From contig VXAI01000015.1 of the NCBI GenBank assembly GCA_013399305.1, positions 5,383,979 to 5,447,978 of the forward strand: 64,000 bases of DNA. The letters are read 5' to 3'. This DNA is from Rostratula benghalensis (lineage: Eukaryota > Chordata > Aves > Charadriiformes > Rostratulidae). The first letter of the stretch is position 1; each line of letters starts with the position of its first letter. Below are positions 15,451 to 28,569 of this stretch, one piece after another. The position numbers were made by a program, and so were the translations under genes. The notes below the pieces were generated by a model. That model did not search any database. It was not told where the DNA came from and saw nothing but the letters and a program-made list of their open reading frames with translations.

Positions 15451-16119
15451 GATTTACAGAAGTTGCAATGTGTTTTCCAAAAACCAAAGCCGAGTTTTTC
15501 AGTGAAGCTCAGAGCTGGCTTCTCCCTTCTGTCACGTAACTCCTGATCACACCTGAGTAGTCCAGTGGGGCCAGAGGATCAGGGAAGCACAAGGACACCT
15601 CCAAGCTATTTCCACCTGCAGAGCAGATGCAAGCAAAGCCTGGCCACATACAAGGGTATCTGGAAACATAGGGACTCGGTGTTCACCAGGAAAGACTCTT
15701 ATTCCTGCAGGGACTGAGGATGGGCAGTCCTTGCCCTACTTGCCCCTGAGACAATGACAACTTCCATCCCACTCAGATACTCTCAGCAGGGGACACTTTC
15801 TGGTGGTTTCATAACAAATAGCTCAAATGCCAGTCAGTCCACCCCAAAGCTGGCCTCAGTGTGGCCCAGAGCACAGGATGTGCTGCTAATGGATACATGC
15901 AGCCATTAAGTCAGTAAAGCAGAAATAAAAGAATTTAGGAATAAAATGAAACTTCTGCTTGAGTAAGGGCTTCTGGATCAGGCATTAAATCTGCCTGGTA
16001 TCTCTCTCCAGTGTCACTGCACACCTATTTTCTCCTTGTAAAGCACAGTATTGATTTTTAAATGTTTTCATTCACACTTAGAAGCTTTCCAGGATTGGAC
16101 TTTATTCTTCAATATTACC

Positions 16120-16300
16120 CACTGAACAGTGAAACACTGGAACAGATTGCCTGGGAGCACTACAGGGTCTTCATCACTGGGAGACCATAAGGACAGGCTA
16201 TCTTCAAGGAATTTCATAGGTAGAGCTGAGCTTTCCTTGGAACAGAGATGTGGACTAGAAGACCCTTCATGTTCCCTCCCAGCCATATTTCTCTATGCAC
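16120..16300 (+). mobile_element. CR1 LINE, decayed 3' fragment
   Basis: A diverged copy of the CR1 3' region is recognisable in order: GGAACAGATTGCCTGGGAG, a stretch with GGACAGGCTATCTTCAAGG, then TGGACTAGAAGACC and a decayed terminal TTCTCTATG. It matches the usual order of 3' CR1 blocks with many substitutions and small gaps, so it is older than the 51.2-kb copy. No intact coding sequence. Confidence 0.7.
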
Positions 16301-18863
16301 ACTCTCAAGCACACTCTGAACCTGAAACAACCAAGAGAGTTAATCTGCCCTTTGAAACATCAGCAGCATCCAAGTGGTGGTGAAGATGACAGGTTATCCT
16401 ACCTTATGTCATCCCTCTAATATCTGGTTCTCACAGAGCTTATCAGAAAATCTCTGAATTTCTCGGATCTTATCAGTCACCACAATATATTGTACAAAAA
16501 GAGCAACAACTTTTCAGAACTGAACACACATCTACAACAGTATTTCCTGGGTTCAGTGTAGTCTCATCTTGATACTAGTCTGTTCACTCAAGACTAGGAA
16601 TACATCTACACCTATTTACTCATGTGCAGTTTTGAGACTATTATGACAAAATGAACAAATTCTAAAATTTGCTGTTAGAGTGTTATTAAACTCCAAGAGT
16701 CCAATGTGCAGTAACAGAATGCAGCAACACCACAATCCCTCACTTGAGGGATATGGGACAGAAGATAATAGCATAGTCTTTGCCTATTGGCAACGGGGGG
16801 AAAAAGTTGAGAGGAAGGCTCGTATCACCTGCAACTCCTGTGAAGTCAGCGTGGTTCACTGTGGGAATCAGTGCAGTGTGGCACATCAGCTGGTGGAGTG
16901 CCTTCACCTTTAAAGGCTGGATTTACTGCAGGAAGGTCCTGCCTAATGACATTCCCATGACACTTCTCTTTTTCACTAACCACTTTGAGTGCCTTCCAGG
17001 TAACTCTACCTACAGGCAAACATCCACAGGCAGAGAGAGAACATGGATACAACCCTCCTTCTGACACCACAGAAGCAATAAACCCTGCTCTCCTCCAGTC
17101 AAGGCTCAGGTTGGTTCAACATTTCACAAGACAGCTGAGCCGGCACCATTCAACCCCTCCACCATGGGACGTCTTCCCTTGTGGTCACATACAAGCTGCC
17201 TTTTTTTTTTTCCAGGGTGGGGGGAAGATTTTTTCCTTAAACCTGACCCCTACGCTCCTACAGTTTGTCAAGTTTTGCACCAAAATTTCTCCCCTTGTTA
17301 TTTTTCCAGTGCACGATACAGCAAAAGCATCCTTGCTTGTCCAGCAGAATACAGAAAACCAACCTCAGAGTTTTGGCCCCAACTCTTTGCAACTTTATCT
17401 CTCAGAACTCGGTACTAATACAGCTGCAAGTGAAATTTGCCCCTTGCCACCAGATCTTTAGGGAATCCCTGTCCACACCCCAGGAGGGGAACAAGTCTGG
17501 GCAGATTTTCAGAATGGTGGCAGATGCAAGGGTTAAGGGCTCTCTGAAAAACAGTCCACAACCACCACAAAGGAGGGAGCTAATTTAACAGGGGTTTGCC
17601 ACCCACAGTGGGGACCAAGCACTTGAGAAACCCAGCCCCTATTCACCATGGGTATCTGTCATGTTTAGAGGGTTAATTTATTAAAATACAGCAAAGTGGC
17701 AAGTACTAAAAAGCATTAACCAAGCGACAAGTGCTTATGCATATTTTATGAAGCATTTTCAACCACGGTTCAATGTATCCAAGAATACTTCTGAAAAATG
17801 GCAGATTCTGGAGGGGATTTGGAGAGGAAATAACATATAGAATAGGAGGACAGATGTTGCTAATTTATGATGCAAAGGCCTTTACTGAAAAGTGCACATT
17901 TTGCTTAAGATTCTCTACAAATGCTATTTTAATGCTGATTTCCTCCTCTTTAGAATTTCACAAACTCTCCTCTGTAAGAACTTCAGCTTGGCTCAGAAGT
18001 TTAGCTTGAATCAAAAGCAGCATCTGTAACCAGCAATTAAACCGAGGCTTCAGTATTGTGTACATTTTTAAAGCATATCCACTTTTTTACAACGCCACTT
18101 GAAAAAACATGGCTAAGCTGTATGTTGGGAACGCGAGAGTGCATTTTGCCTTGCTGCCTTCCACTCTTGCCAGGGTTATTGGGACTTTTTGACCTGGGAC
18201 TAAACTCAGAACAGCAACAGAGTGGGAGCTATGAGCTCAGAAAACAGAAGCAAGATTATCTCTTTAAAAAAAAGGAAAAAAATAAAATAAAATTGAAAAG
18301 CTGCATGTATTGGCCAAAGTGTTTCATCAGTCACTCCCAATGCCTCATACACCATCACACAATCTTGTTTTTCCTATCAACATTGAGGAGCATTTTGAAC
18401 ATGAATCAGTTAGTTCTCCACTCTCCCCACTCTACCCCAAAAGGTTTGAAATTAAACACAAGCCTCATGTCCCACACACAGGAGCCTACACAGATTTTTT
18501 TCTGCTTACCAGCCCCTCCACATGGACATGTGGCTTGACTGCTCCTCTGCAGCTCTCCAAAGACAACACACTCTACAGAGCAGATTATTTTCTGCAAGGT
18601 TGCTACACCGCCAGGGGGGGTCTGTGAAATCTTCCTTGTATGCAAATATCAGTTAAAAATAAAAAAGGAGAACCATGCATCAAATTCTTCTGGCATTCAC
18701 TTCAGACACTGCTGGATCATGCTGAAGTGCAAATGAATAGCAGACACAATTGTGTGCAGATGCTGCAATGGAAAACCTGACATCAATCCAGGACTTTCAC
18801 CCCACCACAGGGCAGCTTTTGCTCCTAAATTGAGGTGGCATTACTACTTCATATATGGTGACA

Positions 18864-18960
18864 TTAAAAACAAAAACAAACAAACAAAACCCCAAACCCC
18901 AAAAATCAAAAAACCTGCCCACAAAGAAACACACACCCAAAAGCCCAAACCAGCCTTACA
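18864..18960 (+). repeat. A/C-rich low-complexity stretch
   Basis: Runs of AAACAAAC and CCCCAAACCCC make a strand-asymmetric A/C-rich tract of about 90 bases, with almost no G or T. Confidence 0.7.
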
Positions 18961-19158
18961 GTTACGTAAATCAGCATACAAAAAATTCAGGAATTAAGGT
19001 TCCCTGTACAACCACGTTGGAGATGGGAGAACCAGGGTTTGTCACAGCTCCAACAGGGGGATGTGGCCGAGGGCTGCAGAGCTGCTTGGCTTCATATTAT
19101 AATACAGTTGTATAAAGATAGGCTTTTTCTTCCAGCCTTGCTCATGGTAAGGCAAATG

Positions 19159-19182
19159 AGGTGCTCACCCAGGTGCTCACCC
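19159..19182 (+). repeat. Perfect 12-bp tandem duplication
   Basis: AGGTGCTCACCC occurs twice in direct succession, probably by replication slippage. Confidence 0.85.
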
Positions 19183-21057
19183 AGCTGCAAGTTACTGCTT
19201 TTCTCACTCCTTGCCCATCAGTGCTTTGTTTCCAGCACATTGCCCAGGCTGCCCTGAGCACAAGGCAGCTCATTTCTTCATGGCTTTTCATTCACCACAT
19301 TGCATCCCAGAGCTCAGCTAATCTTCTTTGATCTTCTCTACACAGCTCTGAGGGATGCTTTTACTGAACTCCACAGTTGGAACCATGCAAAAGCCTAAAA
19401 CCTCACCCACCACCCCCACCACAAGATTTGGGGTGCCTCAAACCCAAATCTTTACTTCCAATATGTAACAGCACATGCTCAAATCACATCTGCTCTGCAC
19501 TTCGCTTCCAAGGATGCATCTTGGCTCTCCTGCAAATCAGGAATGCCAAAGTGTGACCCCAGAGAATAAATAAAGGCAACTACAGATTCCCATAGCAGCA
19601 TGGGCTGCATCAACTTCCTTGGCACCACATGTAAAATGTGGTGAGAAGTTTCAAAATTTAGTGGCAATCTCTCCACCCATGGATCAAACCAGCCCAATTA
19701 ATTAACAACCAGCAGAGTTAAAAGCTGCTGAAAGCCAGATTCTGAAAAGAGGTGAGGGTAGCAATGTTTATCAGCAGTGCTGACGTCTGGGCTTACTGAA
19801 AGCAAAGGGGACTCCTGATTCTCCATTAGCACTTCCTGGGAGTGTGCACTATCCATCACCATGTCACAGAGTCACAGACACATGGCCACGAACACATCCC
19901 TGTGAAGAAGGCCCTGTATACACCCTACACCCCACCAGCACCAATTCAAACCAGCAGCTGCTGCCCTAGTTCCCGTGCTTGTATATGGCCACCCCCAGTG
20001 GCAGACAGCCCTGGGGAGGGTCTTGGTACCCGCAGGTACAGGGTGACACTGCAGCCACCTGGTCAGATCCAGCGCAGCTTCTCAGGGCTGCTGCACACTT
20101 AGCAATACTTCATGCTTACCTACTCCCATGGCACTTTCAGAGAAGAGTGATTGCCTGTGAAACACTATCTCACCCATCCCAAGCAGAATTTATTTACTTT
20201 TTTGTTTGTTTGTTTTAATCTGATAAATTGCAATTTCAGTACATTTGCCGGCAAAAACACTGCATTACAAAGACATATAACAAATACCCATTGTTTATAG
20301 ACTAGGTTATTTATTCCCAGTGTATCTTCTTGCCTTTTACTGGTTGCGTCTTTTATCAGCAATAACCAAGTACCTTTCAAGTTGACAACCTGTTTGGTTT
20401 ATGGCAGGAAAATGCATCCAAGTGCCTTTCAAGTCTGGTCTTGCTGCACAGAATTCAAATAGCTCAATGAGCATCGTTCTTGCAAAGTTTAGTTTTGGTA
20501 TGATTCACATTTTTGTTAGGGTGGAATTCTTAAGGCAAACTTTTCAAAATCATCAGTGTCAGTGCCAGAACCAAGTCTCCCTGTCCACACATTGTCCAAG
20601 ATTATGATGTCTAAAAAGAATAATAAACATAATCAAGTTCCAAGTAATTTTGAGATGATACACCATTTCTAGTTAGCATTAAAAAGAGCTGGACTTCAAG
20701 GGTATCCAGCTAAAGAAGAGTGACAGAAGAAAATAAAATAGTTACAGGCTGACTTGGGGAGCAGCTTGTAGGGACACACAGATTGCTGGGACACACACAA
20801 TTACAGGATTTCAGGGCATGAGGATAAACCCTGAAGAAACAGTGACTACATGCGTGCAAAGTAACAGAGAAGGAGTCTGAATTCTCAGAGCTGGACCCCA
20901 GACCTGCCACGACAGTTGAACCATAGAGAAGATGGTTTCACCTACAGGTATGGAGAAATTGCAGAGGTGGAACAAAGCCAAGTGTCTCCATGGGGTGTGC
21001 GGCCACCTCCCATCCCCGCTGCCCTCCTACACTCAGGCACCACCAGGCAGGAGTCTG

Positions 21058-21089
21058 CCCTTCTCCTCTTCTTCTTCCTCCTCCTCCCT
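21058..21089 (+). repeat. Pure polypyrimidine tract (32 bases)
   Basis: Only C and T for 32 bases, rich in CTT and CTC. It could adopt triplex DNA; most likely simple-sequence drift. Confidence 0.75.
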
Positions 21090-21720
21090 GCCATCCTTCC
21101 ATCTCCTCACCACCCTCTTACTCCACATGGCTCTTCCCATCACTTATTTCCTTTTGAAAGAACTGATTCACAAACAATAATCAAGGCTTTTGTGTTTTAA
21201 TGTTTTGATCATATTCGGTCCCCCACTCTCCTCCAAGCCCCCTCCAGGTTCACGGCAGTGACACCTTCCCTTCAGATTCCCTCTCCAAGAGCCTTCATTT
21301 CTCTCCCTAATTGAATTGTTGTCATGGAAATCATTCCTCCTCTCCATCTTACTGAAAGGCTTTTTAAAAATAAATAAATAAATATAAACCCACAACAAAT
21401 CACCAGCCCTCTGCTCTACCACTTTTCCAGCAATCAGCCACCCCACGTCTCCTCCCCGAGCAGGTCACATCCCCGGCAGCTCCTTCTCCCAGCCTGGGAA
21501 AGCTCACATGTGCCTCCCCCACTGTCCCCTTCCCACAGCCCCGGCCTGACACAACCCCAATATGTGGGCACCACCACAATATATGCTTTTAATACATCAC
21601 TAGGGTGATCTCTGGATTTGCTGCACCACTTTCCTTCTCAGACAAGTGATACCCCTACAGCTGAGGAGCCATGAGCCTTCAAATGCAGAGCATAGCCACA
21701 GCCACCTGTTCTCCTCTGTC

Positions 21721-21750
21721 TAGATATATAAATATATATATACATGCATA
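21721..21750 (+). repeat. AT-rich simple repeat
   Basis: A (TA)n-like stretch interrupted by AA and CA. Confidence 0.7.
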
Positions 21751-21984
21751 AGTGATAAGTGTTTAGGTATTTTTTAAATAAAAATAAAATCTCCGCTTAC
21801 ATAACAAGCAGTGGCTCTGCAGTCAAGAAAGTCTGTCTGTTTTTCCAGGCTGGAAAATTAATTGCGGAAAAATCACCTTTGATGAACTTCCAATATGAAG
21901 GCTGCTGGCTCCAGAAACAGAGCAGGGTTGTCCTGGCTCCAGAGAGAGAAGAAATAATGGTGTTCAAAATATAATCCATTAACA

Positions 21985-22150
21985 GACGGTGCTGGAGGCC
22001 GGGGCCCAGACCTGCCGCCGGCAGGGGCTGCAGGGGCTCTGTGAGGAGAGGCCCGGGCTGCCCCGCCCACACACAGCCGGTTCCAGCCGGATCCAGCCGG
22101 TTCCGGCAGCCGGGGTCCAGCGCAGCTCCACAGCCGAGATGGTGAGGCCT
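21985..22150. promoter_or_regulatory. GC-rich patch with CAGCCGG repeats
   Basis: CG-dense sequence in AT-rich surroundings. CAGCCGG starts at 22074, 22084 and 22094 (10-bp period) and again at 22107. On the plus strand it ends in GAGATG|GTGAGG, a donor-like sequence, but no recognisable open exon leads into it. It may be a small regulatory CpG patch or a GC-rich minisatellite. Confidence 0.35.
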
Positions 22151-22624
22151 CAGGGAAAACGCGGCAATGGAAGTGCAAAAACTGGCACAGAATGAGGAAA
22201 AAAGTGTGAGAAACAGCCCTGTGAGCACCCAGGTCAGAGCAGAGTCCCCACAGCCATGATGGGGAGATCAGAGGGGAGCAGGAGTGAGAAGGACAGAGTG
22301 GTGGAGAGGAACTATTATGGACTGGCTGCAACCCCCTGTTCCCCATCCCCCTGTGCTGTTCAGCAGATGGAGGACATAGAGGAGTTGGGAATGAAGGAGT
22401 GAAGTGCACACAATAAAAAGAGAGGGGTATCCTCATGGCCAGGATTCGAAGCAAAGCCTGTGCCCAGACTTGGAGCACCACAAAGCTTGAACCATCCACA
22501 GCACTCCTTAGCAGAGAACAGCTCTACTTAACTACAAGAGCAGTCATGTTGGCTGAAAACCTGGACCAAAGCTTGACAAAGAGGATATTAATGTCTCATT
22601 AATACATTATACTGGAGTATGCGC

Positions 22625-22638
22625 AAAAAAAAAAAAAA
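22625..22638 (+). repeat. Poly(A) tract (14 A)
   Basis: A short uninterrupted A-run with no associated element recognised. Confidence 0.8.
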
Positions 22639-23729
22639 GTCACTTCCATCAGGAATCCCACCAGCAGCTCTAACCATCGGAGAGCAAGCTCCACACAACC
22701 ATTCTCACCCCAGCCCCAAGTCCTGTTGGAACACACATCCCCAGCACTCCAAATTCTGTGCTCTCCTCTGTCCACCTGCACCTCCAGCTCAGCCCCAAAC
22801 AAATCACCGGGAAAAGACTCCTCAGTTAAAGCAGCAAATCATTCTTATAGTGTTGATAGCACCAAACCCAGGCCAACTTCTTCTAGTTTATTTGACTGTT
22901 GCAAAGGCAAAATCAGAGGTCAGTGTGAGGTCAAGGACAGTTTTCAGCATCTCATAATAGACAGGGTCTGCACAGAGAACCAGGATTAAAATATCCTAAA
23001 TCCCAGATAGGAAGACACAAGCAGGCATTCAGCCATGACTAATACCCCAAATATTCTCAAAACGGAAAACAAGAAATTTGCTCCATGATCATTCACTGAC
23101 AGATACCCATAAAGCTACTAATTAGAATGGTGTTTACAGTCTATATTTCATTTCATTTGATGTTTTTACTCTGATTAGTTATTCTATCACCTGCAGAGAG
23201 CTAGTTAACTGAATGCAAAAATGTCATTGGACTTAATCAAGTAGAGTAGCATTTCATAGAGGGAATTCAGCTAGCTCCTGCTCAGTGCTGCTACCCTGTT
23301 AATAACTTTTTAAAAAATTAAAGTTGAAAGCTAAGAAGAGTCAAGCTAGGTCAGTACTCAGAAAAGAGACACCTGCAAGAAAATGGGTAAGCTGAAAAAA
23401 AATGTGTGTATTACCAATCCTTTCTTCTGCATAAACACTCCAGCCAGACACCATGGCTTCTGGAGGAAATACAAAGCAAGGTTCAGTGTTCCCTTGGTCC
23501 TGGATTATATGGTACATCTCCTAGGAAGAGCAGTGCTCCTCCCGGTGTCTTTTCACACCAAGCCATCTAGCCTACCTGAACTGCTTTGAGATTTCAAATA
23601 AGATTGGAAGGTTTTCTCTCCCTTGCAGCCAGGTCTTCAGCAGTCACAGTCTCTCACGCTGTACCATGCATCCTGCCAAGCCCTCTCCAGGGCTGCTGGA
23701 GCAGCAGCATCATTTCATGTGTCTTCTCT

Positions 23730-24206
23730 GCATGCAGCACTGCAGAGTGCCTTTTTATCATTACACGGCATGCTGATTTTTGTCCTGCTGATAGCCCACT
23801 GTAACCCCAGAGCCTTTTCCTGAAGTATTGCCTAGCCTGTTATTTGCCATCTGCAGCAATTCCTGTCCCAAGCTACCACTTGGCCCTTTTATCCTTTTTT
23901 TTCCAGATCACCATTTTAGTCTGTCCAGATTATTTTAAGAAGGCTCTGGTTCTTCTTCCCCAAGAATCGGCCATCTCTCCCAACAACTTTATATCACCTG
24001 TCAGTTTAACAAACGCACTCTCCATTCCATTACCCAGATTGATAATGAAAATATTGAACAGAGATGGACAGGAGCCAGCCCTGCAGAGCCTCACAGATTT
24101 TCTGGGAATCCAAGATAAATGGGCCGGTCCATAAAGGCCTGACTTATCTTTCCCCTCTGTTTTAAACACTGGCACCTCTTTTACTGCTACCTTTCTTCCA
24201 GGCAAC
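23730..24206 (-). mobile_element. Ancient CR1-like LINE remnant with reverse-transcriptase vestige
   Basis: On the minus strand a 91-codon frame (24205-23930) contains LFNIFIINL at about 24061-24035 and then VKLTGDIKLLGEMAD. I recognise these as decayed forms of the CR1 reverse-transcriptase block, where LFNIFINDL is followed by the catalytic FADD segment and then TKLGG. The catalytic aspartate pair is broken (LTGD instead of FADD), so it is inactive. The neighbouring sequence, read on the plus strand, resembles the antisense of the same element both before (from about 23.74 kb) and after (to about 24.2 kb). It is a fossil copy with no function shown. Confidence 0.65.
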
Positions 24207-24999
24207 TTCTACCTCACGTGCACACCCAAAGCACTCTCCAAAGCACTGTGATGCTGCTATCAGGTCTCTGGAGGCAACTGAAGCTCCCAAGACCCTGCTG
24301 AAAATACCTAAAACTGGAGTCGATGGGGAGGTCTCCCCTCCATTAGAGGCACATGTGTGGGGCTTCCTGCTCACAGCACCCTTGCTGAGAAAGCCTGGCA
24401 CCTCTGGCCTTTTCCTGCTCAGCCAACACACAACCAACACCCTGATTGGCGAAAGATGCAAATAAGCTTTTGCTTTACAACAAAAATTGATGCTTTTTTC
24501 CCCCATTTAGCTTCCTAATCACAGCTAGCCAAGCTTGAAAATGCTATCCTGCATTATGCAACAATTCACTGAGAACAGGGGGATTTTGCATAAACTGTGT
24601 GCTGTAATGAAAAGCATTCCCCCCCAACCCCTCTGCTAAGGGGCAAAAAAAATTACCACCCACACAAAACAAACAAAACCTCTGTACTCTAAGAGATGTT
24701 CACTTTTACCAGCTATTTGTTCCATTTTACTCATTCATCTACTGACAATATTTCTAACAAAAGCAGAGCAGAAACAGTTCAATTTGCAAAGAGCTGGGCT
24801 GTTTAAACCTCTACAAAAGCCATATACAGTTGTGCCTCAAATTCCACTAGAAAACCACTAAAGGCTTCTCCAACTGAGGGGCTGGGGTTTCTTTTTTTTT
24901 AAAGGAAAAAACCATTATTTAGTTATTAGAGTAGAGAAATATCACTCTCTACAAGACACAGAGCACTGAAATGTTCTAAAATTGATACACTGGTCTATT

Positions 25000-25860
25000 C
25001 AGTGCATTTTAAAATTAGAATTAATTTTTCAGAGAACCTGTATGCAAAGTTGCAGCCTGATGCAAATTTAAACAGTAATAAACACTTCAAAACCACGTTT
25101 ATAATAGAAATGCTAACAAATCCTTAACTATAATGATAATGGCTTGCTAGGCAGCTCTATAATGTAGAATTAATCCTTAACATGTCTTAATTTTTTTTCC
25201 ACTGGGTCATTTAATAATGTGATAACTCATTTCTTTCCTCTGCCTTCATCTCTCACATTGCCATGGAGACAATTGTGAATCAGATATAAATAAAAATACT
25301 CTAACACTGTGGCACCACATGTTCTTTTGATCTGTTGCCAACACGATTTTAAAATTACAGGAATTCACAGGAGCTCAATAATTAACAATTCATTTGCTAA
25401 GAAATCACTTCTTTTTAGCGAGTTTCCTGGTGATTTGCTAACTCAGGACTGCTCACAAACATGAGCAAAAAATTAAAAGTTCTGTATTTCCTTTCAAATA
25501 CCTACCTTGCACTTCAATCAGCAGCACAGAGGCAAGCAATTCTTGCAGGCTAGAGCCCAAAAGTCAGCATTGCATTTCCGTTTTTTGTCTCATCAGTCTT
25601 AGTGTAATTTCTAATAGGCACAAATTTTATGGCAATTTTTAATTGTTTGAGCTCAGAAGTTACTTACAAGGAAGAATAACATTATGCAGTGAATAAGTTT
25701 ATTGCTGGCTTCTATTATCACAAGTGTTAAATCGAGCACACGGATCCCTGCTTCTGTATTAGTTTGTTAAGTACATACAGCAGTTGAAAGATTATGATTA
25801 ATTATGCATTAATGATCCTGACACCCCTTAATTGCTACCTACTGATAGAGGCCATAATCC
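25000..25860. promoter_or_regulatory. AT-rich candidate conserved non-coding cluster
   Basis: The stretch is rich in homeodomain-type cores (TTAATTTT, TTAATTGC, GATTAATTATGCATTAATGA near 25796-25815) and contains the RFX-like site. It has no simple-repeat decay and no mobile-element signature. This texture is typical of developmental enhancers in large introns. No alignment was available, so conservation is assumed. Confidence 0.3.
25257..25270 (+). promoter_or_regulatory. RFX X-box-like site
   Basis: ATTGCCATGGAGAC matches the RFX X-box GTTGCCATGGCAAC at 11 of 14 positions. It is followed at once by the palindrome ACAATTGT. It lies in an AT-rich stretch that looks like a conserved non-coding element. 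Motif only. Confidence 0.3.
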
Positions 25861-28569
25861 CCGATATTATCCATGTTCTCAGAAATCCTAATGCAAATCT
25901 CTCCCCTGTGACAATACCACCAGGAATTTGCACAGGGGCAGGTCTGGGTCAGCAGCTTTTTAGACCAGAGGGTGCTAAATTCGATTCTTGCCGAGGGGCA
26001 CGTGGTCTCGAGCGACTCCAGCGCTCACAACACCTTGTCAATGTCATCCTGCATAACCTGTAATAACCTGTAGCTCTGTGCTCACAGCATGAGGACAGCC
26101 CTGGCACTGCACAGTTCACAATTAAGGACTTCAGCTTATTAAAAGAACTTCACTGTGTGCTTAAACCTTTAGAGTCATGGAAGAGCTTCCCTTCCTGGGC
26201 TTTACAAAGGCTCTTATGCAACTCCAAAATTTCTATTTGCCATTACATAAAATCCTCAGTTAAACAGCATTATTGTATCATTTATGGAGGATTCTGTTCA
26301 GCCTCACCAGGCTTTTCCAGCCCAGCATCCCAAGAGGAGATGTGTTTCTCTGCACAGCATTTTCCATCTTCCACTGCCTTAGAAGCAGAAGGGCCAGTGT
26401 GGGCTGACCAAGTTATTAATCATTGCCACGTCTCTTCCATTAAAACATATAGGCTACGACTCTACAAATACTTCTGTGCATCACAGGGAAATCTCACGCA
26501 TACAAGGTCTTGTAAAAAAAGCCCCCAGCTCTAATAACTATTTTGTCCAAAAGGATTCAAAGTGATTTAAGAGCTCAACTCTGACTCTTGAGAGCGACAT
26601 AAGCACCTAAGGAGTTTAAATAATACTGAGGACTCAATGGCTCAGAGCTTGCCTTCCCAATATAATTCCCACTGTAACAGCTAATTATAATTACTGATAG
26701 AGCAGGTACAGCTTGATACCAGCCCCATCCTTTTGGTGACTTAAAATGATCTGCTTCTACAGCAGACTTGAGGAAGAAAAGAAAAAAGAAAAGAGAACAA
26801 AAAGGTCACTCTGTCCCACACGAGATCTGCTAAGGGCTGGTCCATGGGGAAATAACAGGTTGACCAGCCACCAGCTGTCTGCAGACAGAGCTTCAACAGC
26901 AGCTGCCCCAGCTTCAGCTCTGCCCTTTCCTCCTCTGCAGTAACTCACAGGTGAACAAATCCACTGGCCGATGCTTTCAGGAATGGGACATCAGTGCACT
27001 TAAGGCACTGTTCCTCTGTCAGCACATGGCTTTCAAGCCCTGCTTTGAATCCAAACATTAATACAATAGATACTAATTGGGTAAAACTTGAGGGGGTTCT
27101 TCCTCACTTTTGGCATAATTTGACCTCAATTGTGTGCTCACACTAGGCAGACCAGGGTGCATTTGGGGAAAATAAGTTACTACAGGGATTTTAGCTTCCT
27201 GCATAGCTCCAGCATAAGAAAACTGCACAGCTTCAGTATCACTTAATGGACAGCCTTTTGCCTACTGTCCATGTGCAATTTCTCTCTTTGATCTGGCTCA
27301 GCAGTCTAAAAATGAAGCTAAAATATAAACATCAACATCTATATCACAAAGAGCATCAAGGCAGGAGCGGATTTTTAGTTGAGGGAGAGGGCTTAATCCA
27401 CAAAATAACTTTGACGTTTTTTCCATAATCACTGAAAAACTCTTCAACACCTCTAGCCTGGCTAAGACATTTGAAAATACATATGAGTTTCTAATTGATA
27501 CACTGTCTATCCTTGGGAGGAAAGCATGGTATAGCAGTGCCATGTTATACATCCACTACCCCACCCCTGTGCAGAAATATCAATGCATTATGATTTTTCT
27601 GAATGCCAGGCTGTATCATACCCTTCCTCCTCCTCACTGGTGCACAGAGTTCTCAATCAGCCTGAAAATATTTCCAAGATAGAATGAACTGGTCTGGTGA
27701 CCTGACCTCAGTTGTGGTGCTTGCTATAAAACTTCACAGTTAACCCCAAATTCAACAGTGGGAACTCAGGAAAAAAAAAATGCACCAGCCTCTGAGGAAG
27801 CTCCCACTAGTGGGCAAGGCTGACATTGCTTGTTCTGAAGTTCCATCTCTGGTCCCACCATCTCCCTCTTGTTGAGCTTGTAACCAGCTTCTAGAGGACA
27901 AAACCTAAAGGAGAAATGCACTGAGAGCTTTGGGGAGACCTAAGAAGGAAGAAACCTCAGTCTTCAGAGATGAGGGTGCTGAAGTGAAGTCAATAGCTAA
28001 GACAGATATGACACAAGTCTTCCACCACCCAAACCCCCTCTTTTCCCATGATTTCTTGTTCACACGGTTTGAAAACAGTTGCACAGAACCAGGTTCTAAC
28101 TGGGGAGCCACTGTGCACAGATGCAACTACAGGAAAAGAAGGGAAGGATTATGGAATATTCCCCCCCCAGACCCACCTTTTTCAGGACAGGGAAACCCAA
28201 GGAACATCAGGGAGGACTCAGGGATGGAACTAACACAGATATGGAGGTAAATACAGCACAGAGCTTGCCTGGGCAGGAAAGTTGCAGTAGTGTAGCTGCC
28301 TTAACGTGCTGCGAGAAAACATGTTTGTGGGAGGGGTTGGTGGCATCTCCCAGCCATGCTGCCCACCCCAGTTATTGGCAGCACTGCCCATGTGGTGCCT
28401 GCCCAGCATGGGAAAGCAAGAATTCTCATGGTTGCCCAGGCGGCAAGACTGCCCTGGGCCAGGCAGCAGGAGAGAAAACAGCCGGTGCTGTCAGCTGGAG
28501 GAGTTGCACCTCCAGGTGGAACTGGCTTGGAGGGAGCCAGGCAGGAGTTAGGATGGCAGCCTAATTTTG

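Larger units (their letters stand above)
1..16119. other. Non-coding stretch, no gene recognised
   Basis: Mixed AT-rich vertebrate sequence. Open frames are short. The longest on the plus strand (12712-13368, 218 codons) has no hydrophobic core, domain or family resemblance and looks like chance. The stretch contains the G-run near 5.8 kb and candidate non-coding elements near 2.6, 8.1 and 15.3 kb. No exon with convincing splice sites was seen. Confidence 0.5.
16301..23729. other. Non-coding stretch, no gene recognised
   Basis: Holds the A/C-rich tract near 18.9 kb, the polypyrimidine tract near 21.07 kb and the small GC-rich patch near 22.07 kb. A minus-strand frame from 22228 begins with a hydrophobic stretch but lacks a good donor and runs through the repeat patch, so I do not call it. 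Confidence 0.5.
24207..28569. other. Non-coding stretch, candidate enhancer region
   Basis: AT-rich, with the putative conserved cluster at 25.0-25.9 kb and a purine tract near 26.77 kb. No coding sequence recognised. Confidence 0.45.

Noticed and set aside
21797..22228. Minus-strand frame with a hydrophobic N-terminus
   Set aside because: It runs through a GC-rich repeat patch and has no good donor. It shows that signal-like starts occur by chance, which also lowers confidence in the 40.4-kb candidate.
25940..25995. tRNA-like promoter boxes (TTCGATTCT preceded by TGGGTCAGCAG)
   Set aside because: The B-box-like sequence has no matching T-stem, the A box is imperfect and no cloverleaf can be drawn.
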